Source: Streptomyces panaciradicis
Lineage (GTDB): Bacteria > Actinomycetota > Actinomycetes > Streptomycetales > Streptomycetaceae
DNA length: 64,000 bases
Direction: 5' to 3'
Assembly (NCBI RefSeq): GCF_023516615.1
Contig: NZ_JAMGBF010000001.1
Coordinates: 1 to 64,000, forward strand
Shown: piece by piece, positions 1-8,643 of the stretch
How positions within the stretch are numbered: position 1 is the stretch's first letter
Layout of the letters: the number at the start of each line of letters is the position of its first letter
Program-made: the position numbers and the translations under genes
The notes under the pieces: model-generated
What the model saw: the letters and a program-made list of their open reading frames with translations, nothing else
The model's database searches: none
What the model was told of the DNA's origin: nothing

Positions 1-1
1 G

Positions 2-871
2 CCCGAGCCCGCACACCCCGGCGCGCCGCCCGAGGACGCCCCCGCCCCCGGCCCCTCCCGCCGTCTCTTCGTCTCCCGGGTCGTGGCCGGTGCCGCCGCC
101 ACGGCCGCCGTGGGCACCGTCGGCTACGGCACCTACGGGGTGCTGCGCGGGCCGCGCGTCAAGCGGGTCACCGTCCCGCTGGCCAAGCTGCCGCGCGCGG
201 CGCACGGCTACCGCATCGCCGTCGTCAGCGACATCCACCTGGGGCCGGTGCTGGGCCGGGACTTCGCGCAGAAGGTCGTCGACACGATCAACTCCACGCA
301 GCCCGACATCGTCGCGGTCGTCGGCGACCTCGTCGACGGCAGCGTCAAGAACCTGGGACCGGCCGCGGCCCCGCTGCGGCAACTGCGGGCGCCCTCCTAC
401 TTCGTCACCGGCAACCACGAGTACTTCTCGGGCGCCGAGCAGTGGGTCGAGGAGGTGCGGCGGCTCGGGCTGCACCCTCTGGAGAACGCCCGCACCGAGC
501 TGCCGTACTTCGACCTGGCCGGTGTCAACGACATCGCGGGCGAGAGCGAGGGACAGGGCCCCGACTTCGGCAGGGCGCTCGGCGACCGGGACACCGCCCG
601 CGCCTGCGTGCTCCTCGCCCACCAGCCCGTCCAGATCCACGAGGCCGTCAGGCACCACGTCGACCTCCAGCTGTCCGGCCACACCCACGGCGGCCAGCTC
701 TGGCCCGGCAACCTCCTCGCGGCGGCCGCGAACCCCACCGTCGCGGGCCTGGAACGCTACGGCGACACCCAGCTCTACGTCAGCCGGGGAGCCGGCGCCT
801 GGGGCCCGCCCACGCGCGTGGGCGCTCCGTCGGACATCACCGTGATCGAACTGGCCGCCACGCGCGCGTGA
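2..871 (+). CDS. Tat-exported metallophosphoesterase (5' end outside window)
   Basis: Calcineurin-like metallophosphoesterase expected to cleave phosphoester bonds outside the membrane. The frame is open from base 2, so the true start lies upstream. A twin-arginine motif (SRRLFVS, about base 59) followed by an Ala/Gly-rich hydrophobic stretch indicates Tat export and folding before secretion. The metal-binding blocks occur in family order: DIHLG (about 230), GDLVDG (about 325), GNHE (about 411), HQP (about 620) and GHTHGGQ (about 678). This pattern resembles the YkuE group. A GTG at base 83 would give a shorter protein without the Arg pair, so I prefer the upstream start. Natural substrate unknown. 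Confidence 0.85.
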   Translation, partial: PEPAHPGAPPEDAPAPGPSRRLFVSRVVAGAAATAAVGTVGYGTYGVLRGPRVKRVTVPLAKLPRAAHGYRIAVVSDIHLGPVLGRDFAQKVVDTINSTQPDIVAVVGDLVDGSVKNLGPAAAPLRQLRAPSYFVTGNHEYFSGAEQWVEEVRRLGLHPLENARTELPYFDLAGVNDIAGESEGQGPDFGRALGDRDTARACVLLAHQPVQIHEAVRHHVDLQLSGHTHGGQLWPGNLLAAAANPTVAGLERYGDTQLYVSRGAGAWGPPTRVGAPSDITVIELAATRA

Positions 872-1088
872 GCGCGCTCTCCGTGCCGGGCACGCCCGCG
901 CCCCCCGTCCGCCGAAGCCCCTGTGCGGGCGCTGTGAAATACGGCCGAAACCCCTGGTAGTAACGTCTTTCCCAACTCCCCTGACGGCTCTTCCCGGAGC
1001 TCGAACCCGTGTGATTAGGTGAGCCCCGCCACTAGGGGGTGGCATATGTGTTTTTGGGGGGCCTTCGGGCCTTGGGGAGGGCCAACCG

Positions 1089-2645
1089 ATGCGTTCGGTT
1101 CGCATGCGGGTACTCGCGACGCTGCTCGTTCTGGCGGGCGTGGGGATCGGCGGCTGGCAGCTGCTGCCGTCGCAGGACGACAACGGAAAGACGATCACGG
1201 TCGGCACGACGGACTCCGTCACGTCGCTCGACCCGGCGGGCGCCTACGACGCCGGGTCCTGGGCGTTGTTCAGCAACGTCTTCCAGTCGCTGCTGACCTT
1301 CGAGGCGGGCGGCGCCGCACCCGTCCCGGACGCGGCCCGGAGCTGCGCCTTCGTCGGCAGCGACCTGAAGACGTACCGCTGCACGCTGCGCAGGGGACTC
1401 ACCTTCCCCAGCGGGCGCGCGATGACCGCCGAGGACGTCAAGTACTCCTTCGACCGCGTCAGGGCGATCAAGTCGGACGTCGGCCCGGCGTCCCTCCTGA
1501 GCACCCTCAGGTCGGTCGACGCGAGCGGCTCGACCGTCACCTTCCGGCTGTCCTCGCCCGACGCCACGTTCCCGTTCAAGGTGGCCACCGGAGCCGGCGC
1601 GATCGTCGACCGGGAGAAGTACCCGGCGAAGAGCCTGCGCACCGACGGCGGTGTCGACGGAACCGGCCCGTACAAGCTGACGGCGTACACGAAGGGCAAG
1701 AGGGCGGTCCTGTCGCCCAACAGCTCCTACAAGGGCGCCATCGGCAGGACCGGCCGCCCCGTCGAACTGCGCTACTACACCGACGCGGACGCCCTGAACA
1801 CCGCGTGGAAGGCGAAGCAGGTCGACGTGGCCAGCCGTCAGCTGCCGCCCCAGGTGCTGTCCGGACTGTCGGCCAGCGACCCCCATCAGCGCCTCTCGGA
1901 GTCCGACAGCTCCGAGACCCGCAACCTCTACCTCAACACCCGCGCCGCCTCGCCCCTGCACGACGTCCGGGTCCGCCGGGCGATGGCCTGGCTGATCAAC
2001 CGCGAGCAGCTCGCCGCCACCGTCTACAAGGGGACCGTCGACCCGCTGTACTCGCTCATCCCGACCGGCCTGACCGGCCACACCACGTCGTTCTTCGACG
2101 CCTACCCCACGCAGAACGCCCAGCGGGCCAGGGCCCTGCTCACCGAGGCCGGCGTGACGCTGCCGGTCCGCTTCACCTACGGCTACGGGAAGAACAGCGG
2201 CTCCGCGACGGCGGAGGCCGAGGACCTCAAGCGGCAGCTGGAGGCCGGCGGCCTGTTCAAGGTGACCCTCAAGGGCTACGAGTGGACCGCCTTCCAGAAG
2301 CAGTGGGCCACCGGCAAGCTCGACGCCTACGCCGTCGGATGGGTCGCCGACTACCCCGACGCGGACACCTTCGGCGCCACGCTCGTCGGCACCGGCGCCA
2401 CCATGAACACCGGCTACAGCAGCAACGCCGTCGACCACCTCATCCGGACCAGCCAGCAGTACGCCGACCGCGGCGACGCCACCTCCGACCTGCGCGCGCT
2501 CCAGCAGGACATCGCCCACGACGTGCCGGTGATCCCGCTGTGGCAGGGCAAGGAGTACGTCCTGAGCAGCGAGGACGTCGGCGGCAGCCAGTACCTGGAC
2601 GACGGCACCGGCGTCTACCGGCTGTGGAGCCTGAACTGGATCTGA
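1089..2645 (+). CDS. ABC transporter substrate-binding protein, family 5 (peptide/nickel type)
   Basis: Family 5 extracellular solute-binding protein (518 aa), the class that captures peptides or similar solutes for ABC import. The start ATG follows a purine-rich GGGGAGGG at 1075-1082. The N-terminus (MRSVRMRVLATLLVLAG) is a hydrophobic anchor or signal, but the first 60 residues contain no cysteine, so the usual lipobox is absent. The mature part opens with SVTSLDPAGAYD and carries FPSGRAMTAEDVKYSFDR, hallmarks of the family. No permease or ATPase gene is adjacent, so its transporter is elsewhere or it acts as a membrane-tethered orphan binding protein. Confidence 0.85.
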   Translation: MRSVRMRVLATLLVLAGVGIGGWQLLPSQDDNGKTITVGTTDSVTSLDPAGAYDAGSWALFSNVFQSLLTFEAGGAAPVPDAARSCAFVGSDLKTYRCTLRRGLTFPSGRAMTAEDVKYSFDRVRAIKSDVGPASLLSTLRSVDASGSTVTFRLSSPDATFPFKVATGAGAIVDREKYPAKSLRTDGGVDGTGPYKLTAYTKGKRAVLSPNSSYKGAIGRTGRPVELRYYTDADALNTAWKAKQVDVASRQLPPQVLSGLSASDPHQRLSESDSSETRNLYLNTRAASPLHDVRVRRAMAWLINREQLAATVYKGTVDPLYSLIPTGLTGHTTSFFDAYPTQNAQRARALLTEAGVTLPVRFTYGYGKNSGSATAEAEDLKRQLEAGGLFKVTLKGYEWTAFQKQWATGKLDAYAVGWVADYPDADTFGATLVGTGATMNTGYSSNAVDHLIRTSQQYADRGDATSDLRALQQDIAHDVPVIPLWQGKEYVLSSEDVGGSQYLDDGTGVYRLWSLNWI

Positions 2646-2688
2646 CCCGATGCCGCCCCGCGGACATCCACGGGGCCGACACCGGGTA

Positions 2689-2733
2689 CTCACCCCACGC
2701 GGAACCATGTGACGGAGGTGTGCGTGGGGTGAG
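2689..2733 (+). promoter_or_regulatory. Inverted repeat overlapping the ribosome binding site of the next gene
   Basis: A perfect 12-bp inverted repeat: CTCACCCCACGC at 2689-2700 and GCGTGGGGTGAG at 2722-2733, separated by 21 nt. The right arm ends inside the purine-rich GAGGAG (2731-2736) that serves the GTG start at 2742. It could be the terminator of the preceding gene, an operator, or an mRNA hairpin partly hiding the ribosome binding site. The sequence does not decide between these. Confidence 0.5.
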
Positions 2734-2741
2734 GAGCGGAC

Positions 2742-3143
2742 GTGTCGAGACGCAACTCCTTCCGGCTGCCCCGGCATCCGGCCTCCGTCGGTCTCGCCCG
2801 GCGCCGGGTGCGGGACCACCTGACCGACTGGGGGCACGGGCCGGACGACCGGGCCCTGACGGACACCGTCCTGCCGGTGTCCGAACTGGCGACCAACGTG
2901 GTGCGCCACGGCCCGCTCCAGGAGCGGGAGTTCGAGGTCGCGGTGACCGCGCTCGCCGACGGCTCGTGCCTCATCGAGGTCTCCGACGAGGGGCAGGAGG
3001 AGCCCCGTTCACGCCTGGTGGGGGAGTCGGAGGAGTCCGGCCGCGGACTGCGCCTGGTGGAGAACCTCGCGGCGGCCTGGGGCGTGTGGAGCCGCGGCCA
3101 CCACGGCAAGACCGTATGGGCGCTCGTCCTCGCGGCCGCCTGA
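2742..3143 (+). CDS. Small ATP-binding regulatory protein (anti-sigma kinase type, HATPase_c_2)
   Basis: A 133-residue stand-alone GHKL ATPase domain of the RsbW/SpoIIAB-like type abundant in Streptomyces. These usually phosphorylate STAS anti-sigma-factor antagonists or bind sigma factors in the cytoplasm. The N box is visible as SELATNVVRHG (about residues 49-59), the G1 box as EVSDEGQ, and the G2-type block as ESGRGLRLVENLA. The GTG start at 2742 sits behind GAGGAGCGGAC, partly in an inverted repeat. No STAS partner is adjacent (the nearest in this window is at 52.9 kb), so the partner is unknown. It converges with the kinase gene that ends at 3168. Confidence 0.85.
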   Translation: MSRRNSFRLPRHPASVGLARRRVRDHLTDWGHGPDDRALTDTVLPVSELATNVVRHGPLQEREFEVAVTALADGSCLIEVSDEGQEEPRSRLVGESEESGRGLRLVENLAAAWGVWSRGHHGKTVWALVLAAA

Positions 3144-3167
3144 ACGCCGTACGACGTGGTCCTGCGG

Positions 3168-4625
3168 CTACGTCGGCGCGGCGGTGGCCCGCGCCGGCAG
3201 CGTGACCGTGACCGCGAGGCCCTCCCCGGGCGCCGTGCGCACCGCCACCTCACCGCCGTGGGCCTGAACGACCCCCTGCACGATGGCCAGCCCCAGGCCG
3301 CTGCCCGCGCCCCCGCCGGCCCGGAAGAACCGGTCGAAGACCCGCGCCGCGTCCTCGGCGCACAGCCCCGGACCCTCGTCCGCGACACACAGCCGTACGA
3401 CGCCGTCCTCCCGCTCCACCCCCAGCCGCACCGGCACCTCGGCCGGTGTGTGCGTGCGGACGTTGCCCACCAGGTTGCCCAGCACCTGCCGGAGCCCCGA
3501 CTCGTCGGCGCGCACCAGCAGGGAGCCGCCGGCGGTCACCTCGACCGGCCGGTCCGGCTGCTGCGCGCGCAGGTCCTGGGCGGCGTCCCGGACCAGACGG
3601 CTGACGTCGACGTTGCGGAAGCGCAGTTCGGGCTGCTGGTCCAGGCGGGCCAGCGTGAGCAGTTCGTCCACCAGGCGCCCCATGCGGTCGGTCTCGGCCA
3701 GCACCCGCTCCCAGGCCCGCTTGCGCTCGTCCGGATCGCTGAGCATCCCCTTGTCGTACAGCTGCAGATAGCCGCGTATCGCCGACAGCGGGGTGCGCAG
3801 TTCGTGCGAGGCGTCGGCGACGAAACGGCGCAGCTGGGCCGCGCTGTCCTCCCGGGTGCGGTACGCCGACTCCACCTGGTGCAGCATGGAGTTCAGGGCC
3901 AGGCGCAGCTGCTCGACCTCCTGGGTGGGGTGGTGGCTGGAGGGCACACGCCGGGTCAGGTCGCCCTCGGCGATGGCCGACGACGTCTCCACCATGTCCT
4001 CCAGCGGCCGCATCCGCCGCCGCACGCTGAACAGCGTCAGACAGGCCAGCAGGGCGAGCAGCAGCGTGCCGATGGTCAGATCGAGCTTGAGGGCCTTCAG
4101 CATGCCCCGGTGCAGGGCGTCGGTGGAGCTGGCCAGCAGGATGTAGGTGCCGTCGGGCAGCCGGGTGGCCGTGACGCGGTACAGCGCGCCGTGCACGCTG
4201 ACGTCCTGCGGCCGGGTGTGCCGCATCAGGGCGTGCGGGTCGCCGACCGCCCGGCTCAGACCGCGCTGCGCCTCGGTGGGCTTGAAGCCTAGGAGGCTGG
4301 CGACGTGGCCGTCGGCGTCGACGGCGGCGTAGATCGTGTCCGGGGCCGCGCGCTCGTCGGTCTGCTGCGGGGCGAGCCGGTCGTGGACGAAGCCCAGCAC
4401 GCTCAGCGAGTCGATCTGCCGCAGGGTCAGCTGCGAACCGCCCAGCGAGTCACGGGTCTTGGTCAGCTCGGTGTCGACCTGGTCGAGCAGGTAGTACCGC
4501 ATGCCCATCAGGCTGACGGCGGTCGCCGCGACGATGCCGAGGGCGAGCAGCGCGACGGTGGTCAGCGTGAGCTTGGCGCGCAGCGAGTGCAGGCCGCGCT
4601 CGCAGTTCAGCCAGCGGCACCTCAT
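3168..4625 (-). CDS. Two-component sensor histidine kinase
   Basis: Membrane histidine kinase (485 aa). The N-terminal transmembrane helix (LTLTTVALLALGIVAATAVSLMG) is followed by an extracytoplasmic sensor region of about 130 residues, a second membrane helix (LTIGTLLLALLACLTLF), a HAMP linker (RRRMRPLEDMVETS), the phosphoacceptor block DASHELRTPLSAI, and the ATPase boxes N (LVGNVRTH), G1 (VADEGPGL) and G2 (GSGLGLAIV). The ATG at 4625 overlaps the stop of the upstream response regulator gene in an ATGA junction, so the two are translationally coupled. The stimulus is unknown; the divergently transcribed MMPL exporter is a possible target. Confidence 0.92.
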   Translation of the reverse strand: MRCRWLNCERGLHSLRAKLTLTTVALLALGIVAATAVSLMGMRYYLLDQVDTELTKTRDSLGGSQLTLRQIDSLSVLGFVHDRLAPQQTDERAAPDTIYAAVDADGHVASLLGFKPTEAQRGLSRAVGDPHALMRHTRPQDVSVHGALYRVTATRLPDGTYILLASSTDALHRGMLKALKLDLTIGTLLLALLACLTLFSVRRRMRPLEDMVETSSAIAEGDLTRRVPSSHHPTQEVEQLRLALNSMLHQVESAYRTREDSAAQLRRFVADASHELRTPLSAIRGYLQLYDKGMLSDPDERKRAWERVLAETDRMGRLVDELLTLARLDQQPELRFRNVDVSRLVRDAAQDLRAQQPDRPVEVTAGGSLLVRADESGLRQVLGNLVGNVRTHTPAEVPVRLGVEREDGVVRLCVADEGPGLCAEDAARVFDRFFRAGGGAGSGLGLAIVQGVVQAHGGEVAVRTAPGEGLAVTVTLPARATAAPT

Positions 4626-5311
4626 GCCAGCCCGTATCCCACGCCACGCCGCGTGGTGATCACCGGCGGCCCCAGGGCGTCCAGTTTGCGGCGCAGATAG
4701 CTGATGTAGGTCTCCACCACGGTCGACTCGGGCGGAGTGTGCTCGTACTGCCAGACGTGCCGCAGCAGTTGCTCCTTGGGCACGATCCGGCCGCCGTTGC
4801 GCACCAGGAAGCGCAGCAGCGCGTACTCGGTGGGCGTGAGTTCGACGCTGCGGCCCGCGCGGTGGACGCTGTACGTCGTCTCGTCCAGCTCCAGGTCGCC
4901 GTAGCGCAGCGGGGGCCGCTGCGGGAGCACGTCGGCCGGCCGGGTGCGGCGCAGCACCGCCGTGATGCGGGCGACGACCTCGTCGATGTTGAACGGCTTG
5001 GTGATGTAGTCGTCGCCGAAGCCGAGGGCGCCGACGATCTCGGCCGGTGAGTCGCGCGCGGTGAGGAAGACCAGGGCCAGGTCCGGCTGCCGGTCGCGCA
5101 GTTCGCGGCCCAGCGCGCGCCCGTCGCCGTCCGGGAGCATGACGTCGAGCAGCGCCGCGTCCGGCCGGGTGCGCTCGGCGAGCGCGAGGGCCTCGCGGAC
5201 GGTGCCCGCGACCATCACCTCGAAGCGGTGGTAGCGCAGGGCGATGGCGAGGACGTCCGCGATGCTCGGCTCGTCCTCCACCACCAGCACGGTGCCTGGA
5301 GCCGTCGTCAT
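4622..5311 (-). CDS. OmpR-family response regulator
   Basis: A 229-residue response regulator. The receiver domain has the acidic pocket at E12-D13, the phosphoacceptor Asp56 in LLDVMLPDG, Thr84 and Lys105 (ITKPF). The C-terminal winged helix begins around residue 130 and ends with the typical RRGVGYGL. The ATG at 5311 heads a two-gene operon with the kinase that follows with a 4-base overlap. A 164-bp gap separates it from the divergent MMPL gene and must hold both promoters. Confidence 0.93.
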   Translation of the reverse strand: MTTAPGTVLVVEDEPSIADVLAIALRYHRFEVMVAGTVREALALAERTRPDAALLDVMLPDGDGRALGRELRDRQPDLALVFLTARDSPAEIVGALGFGDDYITKPFNIDEVVARITAVLRRTRPADVLPQRPPLRYGDLELDETTYSVHRAGRSVELTPTEYALLRFLVRNGGRIVPKEQLLRHVWQYEHTPPESTVVETYISYLRRKLDALGPPVITTRRGVGYGLA

Positions 5312-5475
5312 GCCCCCAGTATCGGGCGGGCCACTGACAGCCGGGCCCGAACCGACTTTGGAGTTCCTTGAGAGTCATGGCCGATTCCCCCCACGCGCGC
5401 GTGGGGGTCCCGATCCTGTTGCCCAGGACCTGGGGGACCGACCGACGACCGGATGACGACGAAGGAGCTTTGATC

Positions 5476-7887
5476 GTGGCGGCATTGGCACGGTGGTGCT
5501 ACCGGCACCGGCTGGTGGTCCTGTTGCTGTGGGTGGGGGCGCTGTTCGGGCTGGGCTTCTCGGCCTCGACGGCGGGGACGAACTACGCGAACGTCTTCTC
5601 CCTCCCGGACACGGACTCCAAGAGCGCGTACGACCTGATGGAGAAGGCCTTCCCGAACACCTCGGGCGACACCGACACCGTGGTGTGGAAGGTCGACCGG
5701 GGCTCGGTCACGGACAAGGCGGTCCAGGACCGCGTCCGGCCCGCCCTCGACAAGATCGCGGGGATGCCCGGCGTCGGCGCGGTCACCAGCCCCTACGCCG
5801 GCCCCCGGGGCGCGGCCCAGATCAGCCGCGACGGCACCATCGCCTACGCGCAGCTGACCTTCGCCAAGCGGGCGAACGAGGTGCCCAAGGACCTCGTGCA
5901 GAACGTCCTCGACACCGCGCAGGCGGCGCGGACGGGCGGTCTGCACGTGGAGCTGGGCGGCCAGGCCATCCAGCGCGTCCAGGAGCCGCCCCAGGGCCTG
6001 TCGGAGATGGTCGGCATCGTCGCGGCGGCCGTCGTGCTGTTCCTGGCCTTCGGCTCGCTGTTCGCGATGCTGCTGCCCATCGCCATCGCCGTCTTCGGCG
6101 TCGGCATGGGCCTGTTCTCCACCCAGCTGCTCAGCCACAGCACCGACATCCCCGACATCGCCCCGCTGCTGGCCTCCCTGATCGGCCTCGGCGTCGGCAT
6201 CGACTACGCGCTGTTCATCGTCACCCGGCACCGGCGCGGCATCCTGCGCGGCATGGACCCCGAGGAGTCGGCTGTCACCGCCCTCAACACCTCCGGACGT
6301 GCCGTGCTGTTCGCGGGCGGCACCGTCTGCATCGCGCTCGCCGGCATGCTCGTCACCCGGCTGCGCTTCCTGGACGGCGTGGTCATCGGCACCTCGCTGA
6401 CGGTCGTGCTGAGCGTGCTGGCCGCCACGACCCTCCTGCCGGCCCTGCTCGGCTTCCTCGGCCCGCGCGTCCTCAGCCGCCGCCAGCGCCGCCGCCTCGC
6501 CGCCGAGGGGCCCGAGACGGAGCACGCGAGCGGTATCGCCGCCCGCTGGTCGGCGAACGTCCAGAAGCGGCCCCGCAGGATCGCCGCGCTCGCCCTGGTC
6601 GTCATGGCCGTCCTCGCCGTCCCCGTCCTCTCGCTCCGCCTGGGCGCCACCGACCAGGGCAACGACCAGGCGTCGACGACCACCAGGAAGGCCTACGACC
6701 TGCTGGCCGAGGGCTTCGGCCCCGGCTTCAACGGGCCGCTGCAGGTGGTCACCGTCGGCGGCGACGCGACCACGCTGGTCAAGGACATCCGGGCGACCCC
6801 CGGCGTGGCGCAGGCGGCCGCGCTGCCGCCCGCGAAGGGCGTGACCGTGATCCAGGTCGTGCCGACGACGTCCCCGCAGTCCAAGCAGACCGACGACCTC
6901 ATCGACACCCTGCGCGACCAGGTGATCCCGCGGGCCGGGGCCGAGGCCCACGTGGGCGGTGTGACGGCCGTCTCGAAGGACTTCGCGGCCGTGACCGGCG
7001 ACCGACTGCCGCTGTTCATCGCGACCATCATCGGCCTGGGCTTCCTGCTCCTGCTGGTCGCCTTCCGCTCCCTGGTCGTGCCGCTGACGGCGGCCCTGAT
7101 GAACCTGATCGCCGCGGCGGCCTCCTTCGGCGTCCTGGTCGCGATCTTCCAGTGGGGCTGGGGCCTGGACCTGCTGAACCTCGGCAAGGAGGGCCCGATC
7201 AACGCCTTCCTGCCGGTCATCATGCTGTCCCTGCTCTTCGGCCTGTCCATGGACTACCAGGTGTTCCTGGTGAGCCGGATGCACGAGGAGTGGGTGCACA
7301 CCAGGGACAACGCGCGCGCGGTGCGCGTGGGCCTGGCGGAGACCAGCCGCGTCATCAACTCCGCCGCCCTGATCATGGTCTGCGTGTTCCTCGCCTTCGT
7401 CCTGAGCGGCGACTCGGGCGCGGCGATGGCGGGCGTGGGCCTGGCGGCGGCGGTCGCCCTCGACGCCTTCGTCCTGCGGACGGCGCTGGTGCCGGCCGCG
7501 ATGCACCTGCTGGGCAACTCCAACTGGTGGCTGCCGGCCTGGCTGGACAAGCGGCTGCCGCATCTGGCGGTCGAGCCGAAGGACGAGGCGGAGGCGGTGG
7601 GCCCGGACGGGCCGGCCTCGGCGGTCCACGGCTTCGTCCGCACCGCCGACGGCGAGCCGGTGGACGGCGCCTCCGTGACGCTGCTGTCGAAGGGCGGCCG
7701 CCAGCTGGACCGGGTGCGGTCGCTCGCGGACGGCTCCTACATCCTGTCCGTGCCGGGCCCGGCGACCTACCTGCTGACGGTCACGGCCGAGCCGTACGGC
7801 ACGCGGGCGCGGCAGGTCGTGGTCGAGGGCGGGCCGCTGGTGTACGACGTGGAGCTCGCCGAGGGCGAGGTGGACGCGGTCAACTGA
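5476..7887 (+). CDS. MMPL/RND-family transporter with C-terminal Cna-B-like domain
   Basis: Large inner-membrane exporter of the MMPL branch of RND proteins (803 aa), typically moving lipids or hydrophobic compounds with proton coupling. The GTG at 5476 was chosen because GAAGGAG (5461-5467) lies 8 nt upstream and the next residues form the first membrane helix. Two repeated halves are visible, each with an extracytoplasmic loop followed by five or six helices. The conserved GLGVGIDYALFIVTRHR and LFGLSMDYQVFLVSRMHEE motifs carry the Asp-Tyr pairs. After the last helix about 85 residues (from SAVHGFVRTADG) look like a carboxypeptidase-regulatory or Cna-B beta-sandwich, unusual for MMPL proteins. 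It converges with the TetR gene, 5 nt away. Confidence 0.9.
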   Translation: MAALARWCYRHRLVVLLLWVGALFGLGFSASTAGTNYANVFSLPDTDSKSAYDLMEKAFPNTSGDTDTVVWKVDRGSVTDKAVQDRVRPALDKIAGMPGVGAVTSPYAGPRGAAQISRDGTIAYAQLTFAKRANEVPKDLVQNVLDTAQAARTGGLHVELGGQAIQRVQEPPQGLSEMVGIVAAAVVLFLAFGSLFAMLLPIAIAVFGVGMGLFSTQLLSHSTDIPDIAPLLASLIGLGVGIDYALFIVTRHRRGILRGMDPEESAVTALNTSGRAVLFAGGTVCIALAGMLVTRLRFLDGVVIGTSLTVVLSVLAATTLLPALLGFLGPRVLSRRQRRRLAAEGPETEHASGIAARWSANVQKRPRRIAALALVVMAVLAVPVLSLRLGATDQGNDQASTTTRKAYDLLAEGFGPGFNGPLQVVTVGGDATTLVKDIRATPGVAQAAALPPAKGVTVIQVVPTTSPQSKQTDDLIDTLRDQVIPRAGAEAHVGGVTAVSKDFAAVTGDRLPLFIATIIGLGFLLLLVAFRSLVVPLTAALMNLIAAAASFGVLVAIFQWGWGLDLLNLGKEGPINAFLPVIMLSLLFGLSMDYQVFLVSRMHEEWVHTRDNARAVRVGLAETSRVINSAALIMVCVFLAFVLSGDSGAAMAGVGLAAAVALDAFVLRTALVPAAMHLLGNSNWWLPAWLDKRLPHLAVEPKDEAEAVGPDGPASAVHGFVRTADGEPVDGASVTLLSKGGRQLDRVRSLADGSYILSVPGPATYLLTVTAEPYGTRARQVVVEGGPLVYDVELAEGEVDAVN

Positions 7888-7892
7888 CCGCG

Positions 7893-8633
7893 CTAGGAAC
7901 CGGACTTGCCGGGGGTGGGCAGCACCTTGGTCATCCCCGGCAGGAAGTCCGTGAACAGCTCGTGCACCTCCCGCACCAGCGGGCGCAGCACCCGGAAGCG
8001 GGCCAGCGACACGCCCCGGGCCGTCAGCCGGGCCCCCCGTTCGGCGAGCCGGTAGCTGCGCTGCCGGCCCTCGGTCCGGTCGAAGATCCAGTACAGGACG
8101 AGTCCCATCTGGGACAGCCACATCAACTCGGGCAGGACGTCCCGCAGTTCCTCGGGGACCTTCGTCTTCGTCGCCCCCGCGAGCACCTCCCGGTGGACGG
8201 AGATCGCCTCCTCGCGCGCGTGCTCCGACTCCGGGGAGAACGGGCTGAGCGGGCTGTCCGGGTCGGCGGCGTTCTTGAAGAACTGGACGGCGAACTCGTG
8301 GTACGGCGTCGCGATGTCCAGCCACAGCTTCAGCACGCCCGCGAGCCGCGCCTCCAGTTCGGTCTCCCGGTCCAGGACCTCCCGGATCGCCAGCCGGTGC
8401 TCGGCGGCGAGGCGGTCGTAGAAGCCCTGGATCAGGTGTTCCTTGCCGGCGAAGTAGTAGTACGCGTTGCCCACGGAGACGCCGGCCTCCTGGGCGATCG
8501 CCCGCATCGTCGTCTTGTCGTAGCCGCGCTCCTGGAAGAGCCGCATGGCCGTCTCCAGGATCAGCGCGCGGGTCTGCTCGGACTTGGTGGTCGGTGCGGT
8601 GCCCTCGTCGGGGCTGTCGTTCTTCGCAGGCAC
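7893..8633 (-). CDS. TetR-family transcriptional regulator
   Basis: A 246-residue TetR repressor. The N-terminal helix-turn-helix is clear: ILETAMRLFQERGYDKTTMRAIAQ, then AGVSVGNAYYYFAGKEHLIQ at about residues 29-70. The C-terminal ligand-binding domain is unassigned. It is the last gene of a likely leftward operon starting at 9545 (10-nt gap from the DCC gene). The operon promoter carries two near-identical palindromes typical of TetR operators, so autorepression is the simplest model. The converging MMPL gene is another possible target, but I see no copy of the palindrome upstream of it. Confidence 0.9.
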   Translation of the reverse strand: MPAKNDSPDEGTAPTTKSEQTRALILETAMRLFQERGYDKTTMRAIAQEAGVSVGNAYYYFAGKEHLIQGFYDRLAAEHRLAIREVLDRETELEARLAGVLKLWLDIATPYHEFAVQFFKNAADPDSPLSPFSPESEHAREEAISVHREVLAGATKTKVPEELRDVLPELMWLSQMGLVLYWIFDRTEGRQRSYRLAERGARLTARGVSLARFRVLRPLVREVHELFTDFLPGMTKVLPTPGKSGS

Positions 8634-8643
8634 GGACGAGAGC

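Noticed and set aside
5308-8325. A 1005-codon leftward open frame
   Set aside because: It is a high-GC shadow of the MMPL gene, with Gly/Arg/Ala/His/Asp-rich low-information translation.
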